From the NCBI GenBank assembly GCA_029168955.1, contig JAPDOI010000121.1, positions 868,001-932,000 of the forward strand: DNA of 64,000 nt. The letters run 5' to 3'. Positions 43,230-53,529 of this stretch are shown piece by piece. Under the pieces are notes generated by a model. It made no database searches. It saw only the letters and a list, made by a program, of their open reading frames with translations, and had not been told where the DNA came from. Within the stretch, counting starts at the first letter, position 1. Each line of letters opens with the position of its first letter. Both the position numbers and the translations under genes were made by a program. The stretch comes from Aplectana chamaeleonis (taxonomy: Eukaryota; Nematoda; Chromadorea; Rhabditida; Cosmocercidae).

Positions 43230-44516
43230 TGCATTACAGTTGATATGTAAGACGAAAGCTGATTTCGAAGAAGGCATTGTGTGATTTTCCAGCCCATGTA
43301 TGGCCCACATGTATGGTTCATTTTGAGAAAAACTTGGTGCTATTTCTGTCAGGCACGGGACTGATTTACAATCGGTGCAACTTGATTCCTTGCCTGTTAC
43401 TCACGCACTCGTGGGGCTGTACTTCAGAGCAACAGTGGTGCACTCCAGGGCCGACAACGAAATCAACCCCTCGTTGTCAGCGGCAGGTGCTGCCAACGCC
43501 TTCTAGGTATCGACCCCTTCTCATTGGCAGCTCGTGCTGCTGACAACGAGTGGTTCAACGTGCTGTCTTCACTAGTGTGTGAGCCTCCATTATCAGTAGC
43601 ATGCACTGCTAAGAGCAGCACGTTTTGAAAATGGGGGAAGAATGTAGGCGGAAAACCCCTTCTACTGGGATTAGGCACAATTTTTTTTTAGAAAGTCGCA
43701 GCGAGGAGGCAGTTGTCGTCAAGGTTCGCAGCAAAAACACCGTCCTTACCACATTCCACAACAAGGGAACTTTTCTTGCGATAGGCATCGAGGAAGATTC
43801 CTTCAGCGTGCAAAATTAGTGTCGGGATGTGGCTCCAAGTGACCTTCTAACACTGGCCTTGAAGGGAAAACCGACCTCTAAAAGTGAATGGGGCCTTATA
43901 TACCCGCCGCTAACATATATGAAGTTGCTTCCAGCTCTACTGGTATCGAAAAAATCAACGGAAGGGTCAGACCATGCAGCAAAGGTATAAGCAGCACACA
44001 AAGTGGGAGGATCGCTCGACCAGACTAATTTGCGGGAAAAGTTGCAGCAGCAGGTGCTGCAAATGTGCTGCGAATCCAGTTGACTGCGGATTTGCTTGCT
44101 GTTGTGTTGAAGTTAGACTCCAAGAAAGCGAGAAACGATTTCTCGTCTGCTACATTTGGAGAGATTGATCTCAGATGTAACGCATACCTATCAGGGGTGT
44201 GCGTTAATGGAAATGTTTTTTTGTTTAGCGTTAATCGTTAATTTTCGACAAAAACCACGTAACCCCATCAATGTGTTAACACGCTAATTTACAATTCGTC
44301 GCCGCGACGAAAAAAGGCTCGGGTGAATCGATATCCCTGTCTGAGGATCTTCGAAACCGCGCTGCAACACGATTTCGCAATCAGCTTGCACTTTGCGGAC
44401 TGAACACGATTGCATAGATGAACTGTACATGCACAGCGGACAAATGATGAGTGATGCAAGCCGAAAGCTGTTGTGGAATTTCATCTGTAGAAGATGATTA
44501 CCTTAAAGGCAGTGTT
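43230..44516. other. Repeat-derived stretch without a supported gene
   Basis: Mostly the repeat G copy described separately. CAGGGGTGTGCGTTAATGG at 44194 looks like a hAT-type left end (CAGGG), but no partner end was found. Confidence 0.4.
43399..44110 (+). repeat. Repeat G: second copy of hAT-2 interior
   Basis: Starts TACTCACGCACTCGTGGGG, as at 24831. It continues with the same order of TGCTGC-rich blocks (TATCGACCCCTTCTCATTGG here; TTTCGACCCCTTCTCATCGG at 24935) to GATTTGCTTGCTGTTGTG. The first copy lies inside the hAT-like element at 24272-25760, so this is probably the core of another copy whose ends have decayed. Confidence 0.65.
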
Positions 44517-44839
44517 CACGATGATTTTCGTGCCCGAGTTTTTCACATAAAACAATGCGTTGGCCTCCAAGTGTTACCAAAATTACGAACAAACAACGAG
44601 AAACGCATTAAAAAGTCGTAATTCAAAGACATTATTTATAACTTGGACTAGTTGTCCGGTTGGACGAACATGTTCATGATGGTGGTCACCGGTGGTAAAT
44701 TGGATCAATCTATAATAGAAGAATATTTAATGCAAAGCAGGATTAGTCAGGGCCCTAAGGAAAGAACGGAGCAATAGAGAGTAGAGAATTGCAAACGACA
44801 GGTCCACAAAAGATTTCATTGTCACGACAAACACTGCCT
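44517..44839. mobile_element. TTAA-family MITE, short
   Basis: Starts AGGCAGTGTTCACGATGATT after TTAA 44513-44516. Ends GTCACGACAAACACTGCCT at 44839 followed by GTGA. The 323-bp copy has a left part (CGTGCCCGAGTTTTTCAC) resembling 47353 (CGTTTTTGAGTTTTCT). Confidence 0.7.
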
Positions 44840-44999
44840 GTGATACTTAAGAGGCACTTCTGGTTCGTGTACATAAGTTCGTGTACTTCTGGTGCGTTTC
44901 TCTCAAATTCTACGTCATTTTGGTTCTACCCGGGGGCCACTTAATCAATACAGCGAATATTCTCAAAATTGAAGATTATCGTGAACAATTATCCTCTAA

Positions 45000-45483
45000 A
45001 GGCACAGTACACCCTCAGATATGAATTTTGAGATTTTCATTTAATTTTGTAGAAGACCTCTCCTGTATAACACGAGCCAAATACGAGATCTCAATTCCTC
45101 CAAAGAAGCGAGATATAAGCGACCACCACAGGCCCGACCCCCTTCGCTCACCACCACAGGCCCGACCCCCTAACAGATTTTCGAACTCGATAGCGGCTCG
45201 ATGGATGAATGAATTCCAACAAGTCGTCGTTCCTCAGTCCATTACCGAACTGTCTCCTTATCCTGCCTTTCTCTCACGCAACGATTGCGAATGAAGAGAA
45301 ATACAAGCCTGAGACAACTCGTCCACCAATTTTTCACCCTCAAAATCTAGGCATCTTTGAAAGGCCATAACTCTGTTCAAAGGGGGTTCTGGACGATTTT
45401 AGAGATACCACTGTGATCAGCGTGTGACTCTCTCCAAGATGAGCATGAAATATGAAAATTAATTTCTAGGGTGTCCGGTGCCT
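45000..45483. mobile_element. TTAA-A2 MITE flanked by CTAA
   Basis: Starts AGGCACAGTACACCCTCAGA after CTAA (44996-44999). Ends TAGGGTGTCCGGTGCCT before CTAA (45484-45487). Both flanks carry the same non-canonical tetramer. Just before its left flank ATCGTGAACAATTATCCT looks like the decayed right end of another TTAA element, so this is a further end-to-end pair. Confidence 0.83.
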
Positions 45484-45487
45484 CTAA

Positions 45488-45854
45488 GAAGTGGGTGAAA
45501 AAAATGAAGATTCACCGAGCAGCCGAGTGAGAGCGGCGCTGGTGCTTCGGCGGTGCAGTGTTTTAAGACGCTCTCCCAGAAAGGGATCATGCTGGTTCAA
45601 TCTCTCTCAAAGCCAAGCGTTTTGCGCTTAACTCAGCACCTTGTGTGAAATGAGGTTGTTTACCGCGTTTCGATTCCGAGAAAACTCGCAGTCATATCAC
45701 GAAACTCCAACCCGTACTCTCTCATGCATCAGTAGCAAGAAGTGCAGCGCATAAGCATGTATGTATATGTAAGCAGCAGCTTGCGAATGCACTCATTTCA
45801 TGGGCTGAGGTCTCACTGCAAAAAGGAAGAGTTACTGCGGATTAGGTTAGTTAT
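45488..45854. other. Spacer between two MITEs, nothing recognised
   Basis: No gene or terminal repeat. GAAGTGGGTGAAAAAAATGA and nearby sequence have no partner elsewhere that I could find. Confidence 0.4.
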
Positions 45855-46403
45855 GAAAAGTGGTCACGATGAAAAACGTTATCGAAAACACTACAAAAAT
45901 CAGCTTAGATCGAAAACAGCTGAAAAATTATGAAGGTAGCGCCGTGAAAAACGGGCTAGAATTAGAGTTTCTAGGGTCCAAAGAAGCCACTTCGTGCACA
46001 CGTGCACAAAGCCGACAAAAAAGATCGCAGTCTCATGCCGAGCAGTCAAAAATCATCGACATTCAGAGGAAGAATTAAATGCAAGTTTACCTAATAAAAA
46101 CAGTTGAGCAATGAAAGAAAACACCCCAGTCAATGTTTTTGACTAGATGTGTACATAAATTCGAAGGTTCATTGATTGCAATTCAATTTCAAGCCAGCTG
46201 ATGTTTATGATATAAGAGGTCATCGATGCCGATGATGTGGAGTGGGCTCGTCCACCATCAAAAGACAAGAAAGTTCAGGCTTCAAATTTGGCTCGAAACA
46301 GTGTTTTTTTCGCGATTTTTTCTTATAGGTCCTACTACTCGAGACCCAGAAAAGGGTTCAGAGTGAAAAAGACGACAAGCATATTTGATCGCGATCACTG
46401 CCT
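45855..46403 (+). mobile_element. TTAA-B MITE, decayed left tip
   Basis: The left tip is damaged (TTATGAAAAGTGGTCACGAT in place of TTAA-AGGCAGTGGTCACGAT). From there on it follows 37786-38333 closely and ends TTGATCGCGATCACTGCCT before TTAA 46404-46407. At about 46001-46025 it preserves the empty form of the site where the hAT element inserted in 11654-14525. Confidence 0.83.
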
Positions 46404-46433
46404 TTAAGGAAAGATATCCGCATTGAATCCTAA

Positions 46434-46906
46434 AGGCCCAACCTCATGGACGAAATTTGAGATTTCCACACATTTGTCAAGTAGACCCACCCTGCATAAC
46501 ACCTGCCAAATGCGAGCTTTCAATTCCTCCAAATAAGCCAGATATAGGAGGAAGCCACCCTGGGGCGCCTACATCAGGAAGCCACTTTGGCACGCCCCTT
46601 TTACGATCTTTCGAGCTCAATAGTAGCGAGATAAGCGACGGTTCCCGATCGGTAGCCCCGTTCTTCCTTTCATTCTCGTCTTCTCTCTTTGCTCCGGTTG
46701 GTTCGTATACATCGGATGCAAATGCCAGAAGTTACAAGCCTCGGACAACTCGTCCACCATGTTTCCGTAGCTCTTTTTCTGAGGGGCCATAACTCCGTTC
46801 CTAGGGGGTCTTGTACGATTCCAGAGACATCGTTGGAATCAGCGTGGGACCATTTTCAAGACAGGCAGGAAAACAAAAAAACTGATTCCGAGGTTGGACT
46901 GTGCCT
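46434..46906. mobile_element. TTAA-A2 MITE
   Basis: Starts AGGCCCAACCTCATGGACGA after CTAA (46430-46433). Ends CCGAGGTTGGACTGTGCCT before TTAA 46907-46910. It lies only 26 bp after the B copy's TTAA. It shares GGACAACTCGTCCACCATGT with the A copies, showing that A and A2 have exchanged internal sequence or diverged from a common core. Confidence 0.82.
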
Positions 46907-47352
46907 TTAATAACTACGCTCGAATGCTCAGCACCGGAAATCTAGTTATTTGTTTCATCTCTAAAACAAATTAATCTAAAGTTGGAATGCGCCTCCAATA
47001 CTCACTGTTACCGTATTAAACTAAATCTTTTCTTCCCACTCTCTTCTTGTAAAGGCTCAAAAATGAAGTACTGCAAAGAAAATTATAGGAAAACCGCTAT
47101 CTTCTAATTCTATCAGACATATGTGTTCAAGTAGATGACCGTTTCAGTATGAAGTTACATATGTATTACTATCACTACTTTCTCTGCCAACGCGTAGCTA
47201 GATGCCTCCGAGGGCGCGGCCTGTAACGCCGCCCAATTCCATGTAGCGAGAATTTACGGGTTTTAGTTACGATAGCTAAAACCCGCATATTTTTGTGTCG
47301 ACGGTACAAGGGTGCAAATTCTACGCTTATTCTACGTAAAAACGAAGGTTAA

Positions 47353-47898
47353 AGGTATCGTTCACGATGGATTTCGTTTTTGAGTTTTCTATATATAATG
47401 AGAGCTATAGTTCCCTATATAGCAGCTACGTTGAAAAAACCGCGAAAAATCCACTGAAAACCCCTTTTTTCGACCCAAAATATCTCAATCGACTTCTGAC
47501 AAAGGAAGAGTCGATCGTTGAAGATAGCTGTTTTGACCGACGATCTCACGATCAAATGAAGTTTATCTTTCTTTCAAGTGATTTGTTGGGAAGGAAAGGT
47601 TAATCGATGTGTGTAGAAAAGTCATTCTTCACGTAATCGTTCGGTATATTCCATCAACTTACCCTCAGTTGTACCGTATCAAATGTTGAAAATTTACTTA
47701 TATGATGGCTGACAGCAAATTGTGTCAGATGACTGACGGAGGGCCGGCCTCTTTTGACGGCATTTAAGACATTCAACCTCAATTATCTTCACAATAAGGC
47801 GTTTTCGACCGGACAAACTCTCCCTACGTTCTTAAGTTGGCCCAGAGAATCATTTGAACCGAAAAAACGGTGAGTGGTTTTCAGCGCGTACGATGCCT
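47353..47898. mobile_element. TTAA-D MITE (nested)
   Basis: Starts AGGTATCGTTCACGATGGAT after TTAA 47349-47352. Ends TCAGCGCGTACGATGCCT before TTAA 47899-47902. The 546-bp copy is inserted in the foldback element 47182-48608. Confidence 0.82.
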
Positions 47899-47927
47899 TT
47901 AAATTCAATGCATTGATCTCTCAGTTG

Positions 47928-47983
47928 CTAAACCCGTATATTTTCGCTATATATTTGTAGCTAGGATATACGGGTTTAGCCAC
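47928..47983. repeat. Imperfect hairpin GCTAAACCCGTATAT / ATATACGGGTTTAGC
   Basis: GCTAAACCCGTATATTTTCG on the left and GGATATACGGGTTTAGCC on the right can pair around a short loop. Related GGGTTTTAGTTACGATAGCT hairpins occur near 47255-47290, so this is a repeated motif of the host foldback element. Confidence 0.65.
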
Positions 47984-48144
47984 AGCCTGTGTTGAAATGC
48001 AATCTCAAACCCGCGCTAGCTACGCGGAACGCAGGGATGCCGTTTGAACAGTGTTGGCACAGTCAACTCACGGAGTGATTACTTGAAACTCTGTGGGTGG
48101 TCGTGGAGGGCAACACCATTTCGCTCTCTGGAAGATTTTGCTAA

Positions 48145-48281
48145 GGCCCTAGTTATACATCAGCGTTTCGCTGCCGCTGGTTTCTGCGGGACGTCTGCGA
48201 TCTGTCAGATTTCGAAATTGACCAATAGCAGACATGGCGCGGAAGCCAGCGGCGGCGAAACGCTGGTGTATAACTAGGGCC
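48145..48281. mobile_element. Harbinger-like MITE, copy 2 (137-bp hairpin)
   Basis: GGCCCTAGTTATACATCAGC at the left and GGTGTATAACTAGGGCC at the right are near-perfect inverted repeats. TAA is on both sides (48142-48144, 48282-48284). The arms continue (GTTTCGCTGCCGCTGG / CCAGCGGCGGCGAAAC), making the whole element a hairpin. It is the short deletion form of 8875-9354. Confidence 0.87.
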
Positions 48282-48395
48282 TAAGGGTAATTTTGACCGC
48301 TGGGATGCTGCGGAGTGTGGGGAAGAAACGGCAATGCGGTCGATGGCTGCGGTAATCGCCTTTCTAGAGCGGATCAGGACTGTGTGGGTCGATCG

Positions 48396-48485
48396 ACCGA
48401 GTGCTGCAACGAGAATAAGCGTAGAATATGCGGGTGCTGTAGCGAGAATTTACGTAGAATATGCGGGCGGTGTAGCTAAAATTTC
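48396..48485 (+). repeat. 33-bp tandem repeat, about 2.5 units
   Basis: Units contain CGAGAATAAGCGTAGAATAT then GCGGG, and CGAGAATTTACGTAGAATAT then GCGGG. It lies within the composite foldback element. The open frame of 93 codons here is repeat-derived. Confidence 0.65.
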
Positions 48486-48653
48486 ACCAACTGAGGCTAG
48501 ACTTCCCGTAATTTACGTAAATTCTCGTGTCAAAATTAGACTAGATGCCTCCGAAGCCCTGGGCATCTCCGGTTTCCATGTGAGGCATCTAGCTACGTGT
48601 TGGCAGAGTTGTTGAAGGAGCTTGAACGTTGGGATTTGTTTAAGTGCTTTTAG

Positions 48654-48848
48654 ATAGTGGACTTACACGCAAAGGACACAAAAAGTGATCGGAAGACTAC
48701 GCTGGTGTTGAGACGGAAGGGCGCCTTCCGGCGGAAACCCCAGCTGTTACACGGAGACAATGAAGTGGAACGCCGTGTGTTCAACCAAATTATTCTCGAG
48801 ATCATGGAGGACTTGAGCTCCGCGTTGAACTCCAGTACGACATTTTGA
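48654..48848 (+). CDS. Candidate terminal exon, unrecognised plus-strand gene
   Basis: The acceptor AAGTGCTTTTAG at 48642-48653 opens a phase-0 frame IVDLHAKDTKSDRKTTLVLR, continuing to LHGDNEVERRVFNQIILEIM and ending SALNSSTTF at TGA 48846-48848. Codon third positions are mixed and GC-richer than the surroundings, and AATAAA at about 49023 could be the poly(A) signal. No family is recognised. It lies 45 bp right of the composite foldback, so any upstream exon must be left of 47182. It is transcribed away from nlp-15. Confidence 0.4.
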   Translation: MVDLHAKDTKSDRKTTLVLRRKGAFRRKPQLLHGDNEVERRVFNQIILEIMEDLSSALNSSTTF

Positions 48849-49754
48849 CAATGACTGCTTACTCTTATGGCTAGTTTAAGTAAAACGTTAGCAGAGGAGA
48901 ATTCAATTGTTGCGTATTTAAAAGAAAGCTACTAATTTACCTAGAATAATTCAGGAACAACGAGCCACAAGTTTCACTACATAGTGGAGGGCATCACAGT
49001 CTTCACCCTTTTCCATCGCAGGAATAAAACTTGAATCCACTCGTTTGTAAGAAAGAGATGATTGATATCCTGAATGCTTCACTCAAGTGCTTCGTTTTAG
49101 TTTAATTGAAACCCTGAAACCCCCTTCAACACCTTCATTTTGAGAGACAGTTGTAGAAAAAAGAAAAACCTTTCCAAAATTCAACCTAAAATGTTCATAA
49201 TTGTGTTTCGCAGTAATCATAAGCATCCTTACTGATATTCAGTATTCAGATTTATTAATGCATGCAAAAACTGAACTTTATGGAGCTTGCGTATAATCAT
49301 TTTCTTAACTTTTGCATTTTCCCAGCCTTTTTATATCAATTTCGCCGACTAATCGTAGCGTATGAGAAATATCAAATTCATCATGGAGTAAGTGTAATTG
49401 GCTTACGAAGTCCGTAAAGCCCTTGAGCATTCCATTATAGTAATGCTTTTTTACATTCATAAAACAATTTATGAATTTATTACATATTCGACGCTGAAAA
49501 CCCCTCCCACACAACACAGCCTCATTAAATGAACCGTCAGTTCATAGCTGCGAAATTTCAATCTCTTCTCTGTGCCAGGGCGCGTGCGGCGTAATGTCAG
49601 GAGGAGTTGCCTTCGCTGTAAAATACCGCTCGTGGACAGAAGGCGCGCTGAGACGCGTGTTCGCGTCTTTAGCGTCCTTTGAAAACTTCCTTCGAATCGA
49701 ATGGTTTTTTGGATACGAAAAGTTATTCAACGTCGTTTTTTGGAGCTATTCTGC
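48849..49754. other. Intergenic or 3' UTR stretch
   Basis: Possible 3' UTR of the candidate gene to about 49040, then A/T-rich DNA with no supported feature. Confidence 0.35.
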
Positions 49755-50060
49755 ATCGGTAGACGTGGTTACTGTCATTTTGGAGTTTTCTGCATTTGAA
49801 GACCTCGTCACGGTCATTTTCAAAGTTTTTCTGCATGTGGAGTTTGTGCCGTCACTGTTTTTCATCTTGTTTGCCGGTCGCATCAACATGAAAATGTGCT
49901 AGATGACTGGTGACAACTGGTGGCGGATCTTCATCCTTGACCCCTTCCAACCTCATAATCCCAATTTTTGACGCCCTGTAGTTTACCGGTATGTTCTATT
50001 GGGCTCATTCATGAATTTGATCACGAAAATTGAAAGTGGTTATCAGCGCGAACGATGCCT
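49755..50060. mobile_element. TTAA-D MITE, right part
   Basis: Matches 4225-4495 block by block: TGTTTTTCATCTTGT-type, AAAGTGCTAGATGACTGGTG near 49890 equals AAAAGTGCTAGATGACTGGT near 4330, then GGTGGCGGATCTTCA. Ends CAGCGCGAACGATGCCT before TTAA 50061-50064. The left end was not located. Confidence 0.7.
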
Positions 50061-50217
50061 TTAAGTATCTTTTTTTGAAGTTCTCATCCTGCACCTTTTT
50101 GGCAGTGTCTCTTGGTTTCAAGCGCGATTAGTATAGTTTCACAAAATATGCTCAGCCACTCGATTGCGATACAACATCAGTTTTGTAGATCACAACCTCA
50201 TTCTACGGACTGCTTTA

Positions 50218-50653
50218 GGCTCCGTCCATACGTGGCGAGAGCGTGCGATTACGCAGAATCGATGGTCATCGTGGGCACACGATTCGATAGCCGCTCACAG
50301 GCGCTCCTTCTCGCGCTCCCTCACTCGCTCGCTCTCGCGCGCTTACGCCAGCACCACGAAGCAAGCATCAAGCTTACTGCTCCATCACCAAAACAGGTGA
50401 CATTGAACCTGTATCAATACTACAGCCCTTGTTTTGCATAATCCCACCACGGAAGTCGAAAACGGTCGGAAATCATCAGCCGTTGCACTGACTCGAGCGA
50501 TTGATCACCCGATCACACTTTTTCAATCGAATCAACACGAGGTAGGGGATCTTTGCCTGGGTTAATTTGCGGGCACGGGCTGCTCCGGCGTTGAGGAGCG
50601 TCGAGAGGCGACAACAGCGGGAACGCCCGCTTTCGCCACGTATGGACGCTGCC
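50218..50653. mobile_element. Harbinger-like element (TTA duplication)
   Basis: The left end GGCTCCGTCCATACGTGGCG and the complement of the right end (GGCAGCGTCCATACGTGGCG) are inverted. TTA is on both sides (50215-50217, 50654-50656). The interior is GC-rich and has CTCGCGCTCCCTCACTCGCT-type runs. The 109-codon frame across its left half is not treated as a gene. Confidence 0.82.
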
Positions 50654-51103
50654 TTAAGTAGGGTCGCTAGGCTATCCGAGTGGAAGCAGGCGTTTTAGCT
50701 GGAAGTATATTGGAAACTGATATTGCGCGCCGTCCTCCGGTTTTCGTCATGGATTGGACACTGGGGGATTTTATGAAGCTGACCTCCGTGTCGAACGTTC
50801 CTTAATACTTTCTTAAAGGTTGAAACCCTTGAGCAGACGGAATCGCGACGTGAGTGCGGGTTTTTCAACTCCGTAATATCGGAGCCAGTCCTTTCCAGCC
50901 TTTTTTTTTGTTGCCTATTCGTGATTTTAGATACACATGGTGCTAGTTCCATCTGAAGAACTTGCAGGCGAAACTCATCGTAAGCATCGCCTTCGAAAAC
51001 GGTACTAAAGGCAATGATAGTAAATGGTGGGGGTAGTGTTGAAGGGTGAAAACCGCTCCGCATGTGTTGTTTTAATGCCATTGCCGTTTTTATCTTCTAC
51101 AGG

Positions 51104-51250
51104 CTATAAAACGGCGAAATTCACATGGTTCCTACGCGTGCTAATTTGGAGCGGCGGTTAGAGACAGTGAGAGAGCGGAGGGCAGACAGAGGCCCAGGCG
51201 TAGCGCGCGCCGCTCGCGCCTCGAGTCATGTGAGTTACGCCGTTTTATAG
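51104..51250. mobile_element. 147-bp foldback MITE, TIR CTATAAAACGGCG
   Basis: CTATAAAACGGCGAAATTCA at the left and the complement CTATAAAACGGCGTAACTCA at the right, each followed by CATG, enclose a GC-rich centre. No clear target duplication. Confidence 0.7.
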
Positions 51251-52247
51251 AGGGTACGTCCAGGCGCTTTTCTTACAAACTTGTCAAGAAAAATCTTTTC
51301 GGCGAGGCTAATCCTGCATGCCTTCAATGGAGCACTGTATCGTCCACAATCATTTTACCAAATGTTTTAAAAGCCGTAAATCAAGAATTATCCAGACGAA
51401 AAGCTAGCTTTCTAGAACACCATCAAAATTTTTTTAGAATGCTCATGATATCTGTTGCCAACGTTTCCTTATCCAACATTTTCTACTCTTGGAAATCAGG
51501 GTCATAACAAAAAGCTGGAAGAACAGCCAGCGTGGCCGAAACACATTTACTTGAAGTCGAATTTTCTGTTGGTGCGCAATCAACCGCCACGGAACGTTCA
51601 TCTTCACCACTAGATTCATTGTACATGCCTTTTATCCAGCAATTAGAATGCATCCCAGGGCACGAAAACATTACTTAAAAACCACGTATACCAGGATTTG
51701 AAGACCATGAATGATCTTGTGCGGGTACTGTGAGGAATGAAGCGGAAGGGGGAGTATGGATTATTGGCATAAGACAGGGCCACATATTACCAAATCTTCG
51801 ATACCTACATGGAAGAGCACATCAAAATCAAATGCTGCAGACTCGTAACCTGTTTGAACCCGAGTCCATGAGCAGGCCTGCCTTTCGCGTAAGGTAAGGA
51901 AGCCTACTCCAAACAGCAGAGCAAGAGGTCACGTCTTGAGTACAAGTTAGAATCTCGTTGGGCTTCAGTGTTTTGCTTGCCATTGGCCTCAGCGTTGTTG
52001 GCAATCTGTCAGTATCGTAATCTAACGGACGCCAAATATGACTCGAGCGCCAGGCAGCGAAACACGTAAGTATAGCGAGGCTCCTACCAACACGTTCAGC
52101 ACGCAAGCATAACAGTTTTCCTTCATCTTTGTAGACAGCTATCGGTCGCGCACAGGGACAGCTTTCCGCAGCTATAGCATCATGCTACCTAAGACTTGCG
52201 TAACATGTCGGCTAAGGTGTTCGTAACATGTTTGCAAAGTTCTGAGA
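51251..52247. other. Stretch with one cysteine-containing candidate exon
   Basis: Apart from the minus-strand candidate at 51483-51673, no gene is supported. The 92-codon minus frame at 51828-52106 has no signature. Confidence 0.35.
51483..51673 (-). CDS. Candidate cysteine-containing exon, unrecognised
   Basis: The acceptor-like TTTTTAAG (51681-51674, minus strand) precedes a frame reading MFSCPGMHSNCWIKGMYNES, then an acidic stretch and DCAPTENSTSSKC, ending YDPDFQE at a stop (51485-51483). Five cysteines and two N-glycosylation-type sites (NES, NST) suggest an extracellular segment, loosely like a three-finger or receptor ectodomain. That reading is speculative. Confidence 0.25.
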
Positions 52248-52411
52248 GTAAGGGCGTCGGCACCTTTGATGATTACCCACAAGGGCAAACGGTCTTGTAG
52301 TCGAGCAGTGCCTCACTTACCCCTGCCTCTTAGAAGGGTTAGAAGTGGGCACGATTGGTTAGCGATCTCCCGCTTGCACAGGATAATCATCAAAAGTGCC
52401 GACGCCTTTAC
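52248..52411. mobile_element. 164-bp MITE, TIR GTAAGGGCGTCGGCAC
   Basis: GTAAGGGCGTCGGCACCTTT then GATGATTA at the left and the complement GTAAAGGCGTCGGCACTTTT then GATGATTA at the right are inverted over about 28 bp. The interior has an imperfect hairpin CCACTTCTAACCC / CACTTACCCCTGCC. No duplication could be assigned. Confidence 0.7.
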
Positions 52412-53529
52412 CGCTACCCTAACCCCATGCGTTGATCAGTTCGGCCCCTGTATAGCAAGGCATGCTTAAAAAGGCCGCGTTTTTGAGCCAAAATAGGCCC
52501 TCCCTTGTTCACGTTGATTTTTAGCGTGGGGGGAATTAACCGCTATGAAGGATGATACCTATCAGTGCAATCAAGCGATCAGCTCACTTCTCAGCTCTTC
52601 CTTGACTTGATCTTTCCTGTAACCTGACTAGGGACTGCTTTAAACTTCCCGTGGAGATTTGGAAAACCATGTTGTCCTTGCTGTAGGTCTGTGACAGTGC
52701 ATAAATAATCCGTGCTTGAAATTCCCTGAATGGCTGCGAGGATTCCAAAAATGGCCTTTTCATTGATTCAAAAAAGGTTAAGGGATTTACCTTAAAGTTT
52801 TGAAAATCGGAAAATGGACCTCAAATTCGTGTTCAGCGTTCCAAGTAACCCCACAGTGAAATTTTGAGTCAAATCTGAGACTTTGACCGAGCTGCCGTAT
52901 ACCCACCGTAATCTACCGTAATCTATCGAAAATCGATGCAGATTTGTGTTAGAAAGCCTGAATAACCCCTATGTACACGATTCGAGGCGATTTAATCGTC
53001 AAAAGTGTTAATTTGTTCACATCGAGGGGGCGGAAATGGGGAACGGGGCGGTTCTGGAACTCCAAAATGCTATTTCGCAACAGTTATTTTGCCACTCCTG
53101 GCTCGTTTTCTACCGCTCTTTTGGCACTGGGAGTCTAGAATCCTTCTCGCCTATAATTTCGTTGTGGAAAGTCTTCCAGAATAATCATCATGAATCATCT
53201 TCAAACGAAAAAATGGTTATGTATATGTATATGTTTATTACACTCACATATGGCAAATGCGTGATAATAATAATAAGAGATGCACAGAAAAACTAACAAG
53301 ACCGGAAGAAAGAAAAAAAACATACAGCAAAACTTGAGCAAAAATACTCCTATTCTTCATACACCCTACCAATCAAACAAACGAAGATCTATCTCTAGAA
53401 AAGAAGAAACAGTCGAAAATGCTATGTTTCGTAGCTAAGAACTATTTGGGATACCCGTCGCCTAAACTGGCCCAAGGAAGCAGCGCCGGTGACTCTTCTA
53501 GCGATTTTCAGGTACTCAGACAAACTCAC
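52412..53529. other. Repeat-derived stretch without a gene
   Basis: CTCAAATTCGTGTTCAGCGT near 52820 and adjacent sequence are a decayed inverted fragment of the TAA foldback family (7867-8871). TATGTATATGTATATGTTTA near 53220 is a short AT microsatellite. Confidence 0.4.

Larger units (their letters stand above)
47182..48608. mobile_element. Composite foldback element with CTCTGCCAAC termini
   Basis: The left end CTCTGCCAACGCGTAGCTAG then ATGCCTC and the complement of the right end (CTCTGCCAACACGTAGCTAG then ATGCCTC) match over 26 of 27 bases. Internal segments AGCGAGAATTTACG and GCTAAAACCCGCATAT recur in both orientations. Two other elements sit inside (47353-47898, 48145-48281). The target duplication was not identified. 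Confidence 0.7.

Noticed and set aside
50112..50441. 109-codon frame as a gene
   Set aside because: It overlaps the TTA-flanked Harbinger-like element and has low-complexity Ser/Arg/Leu repeats.
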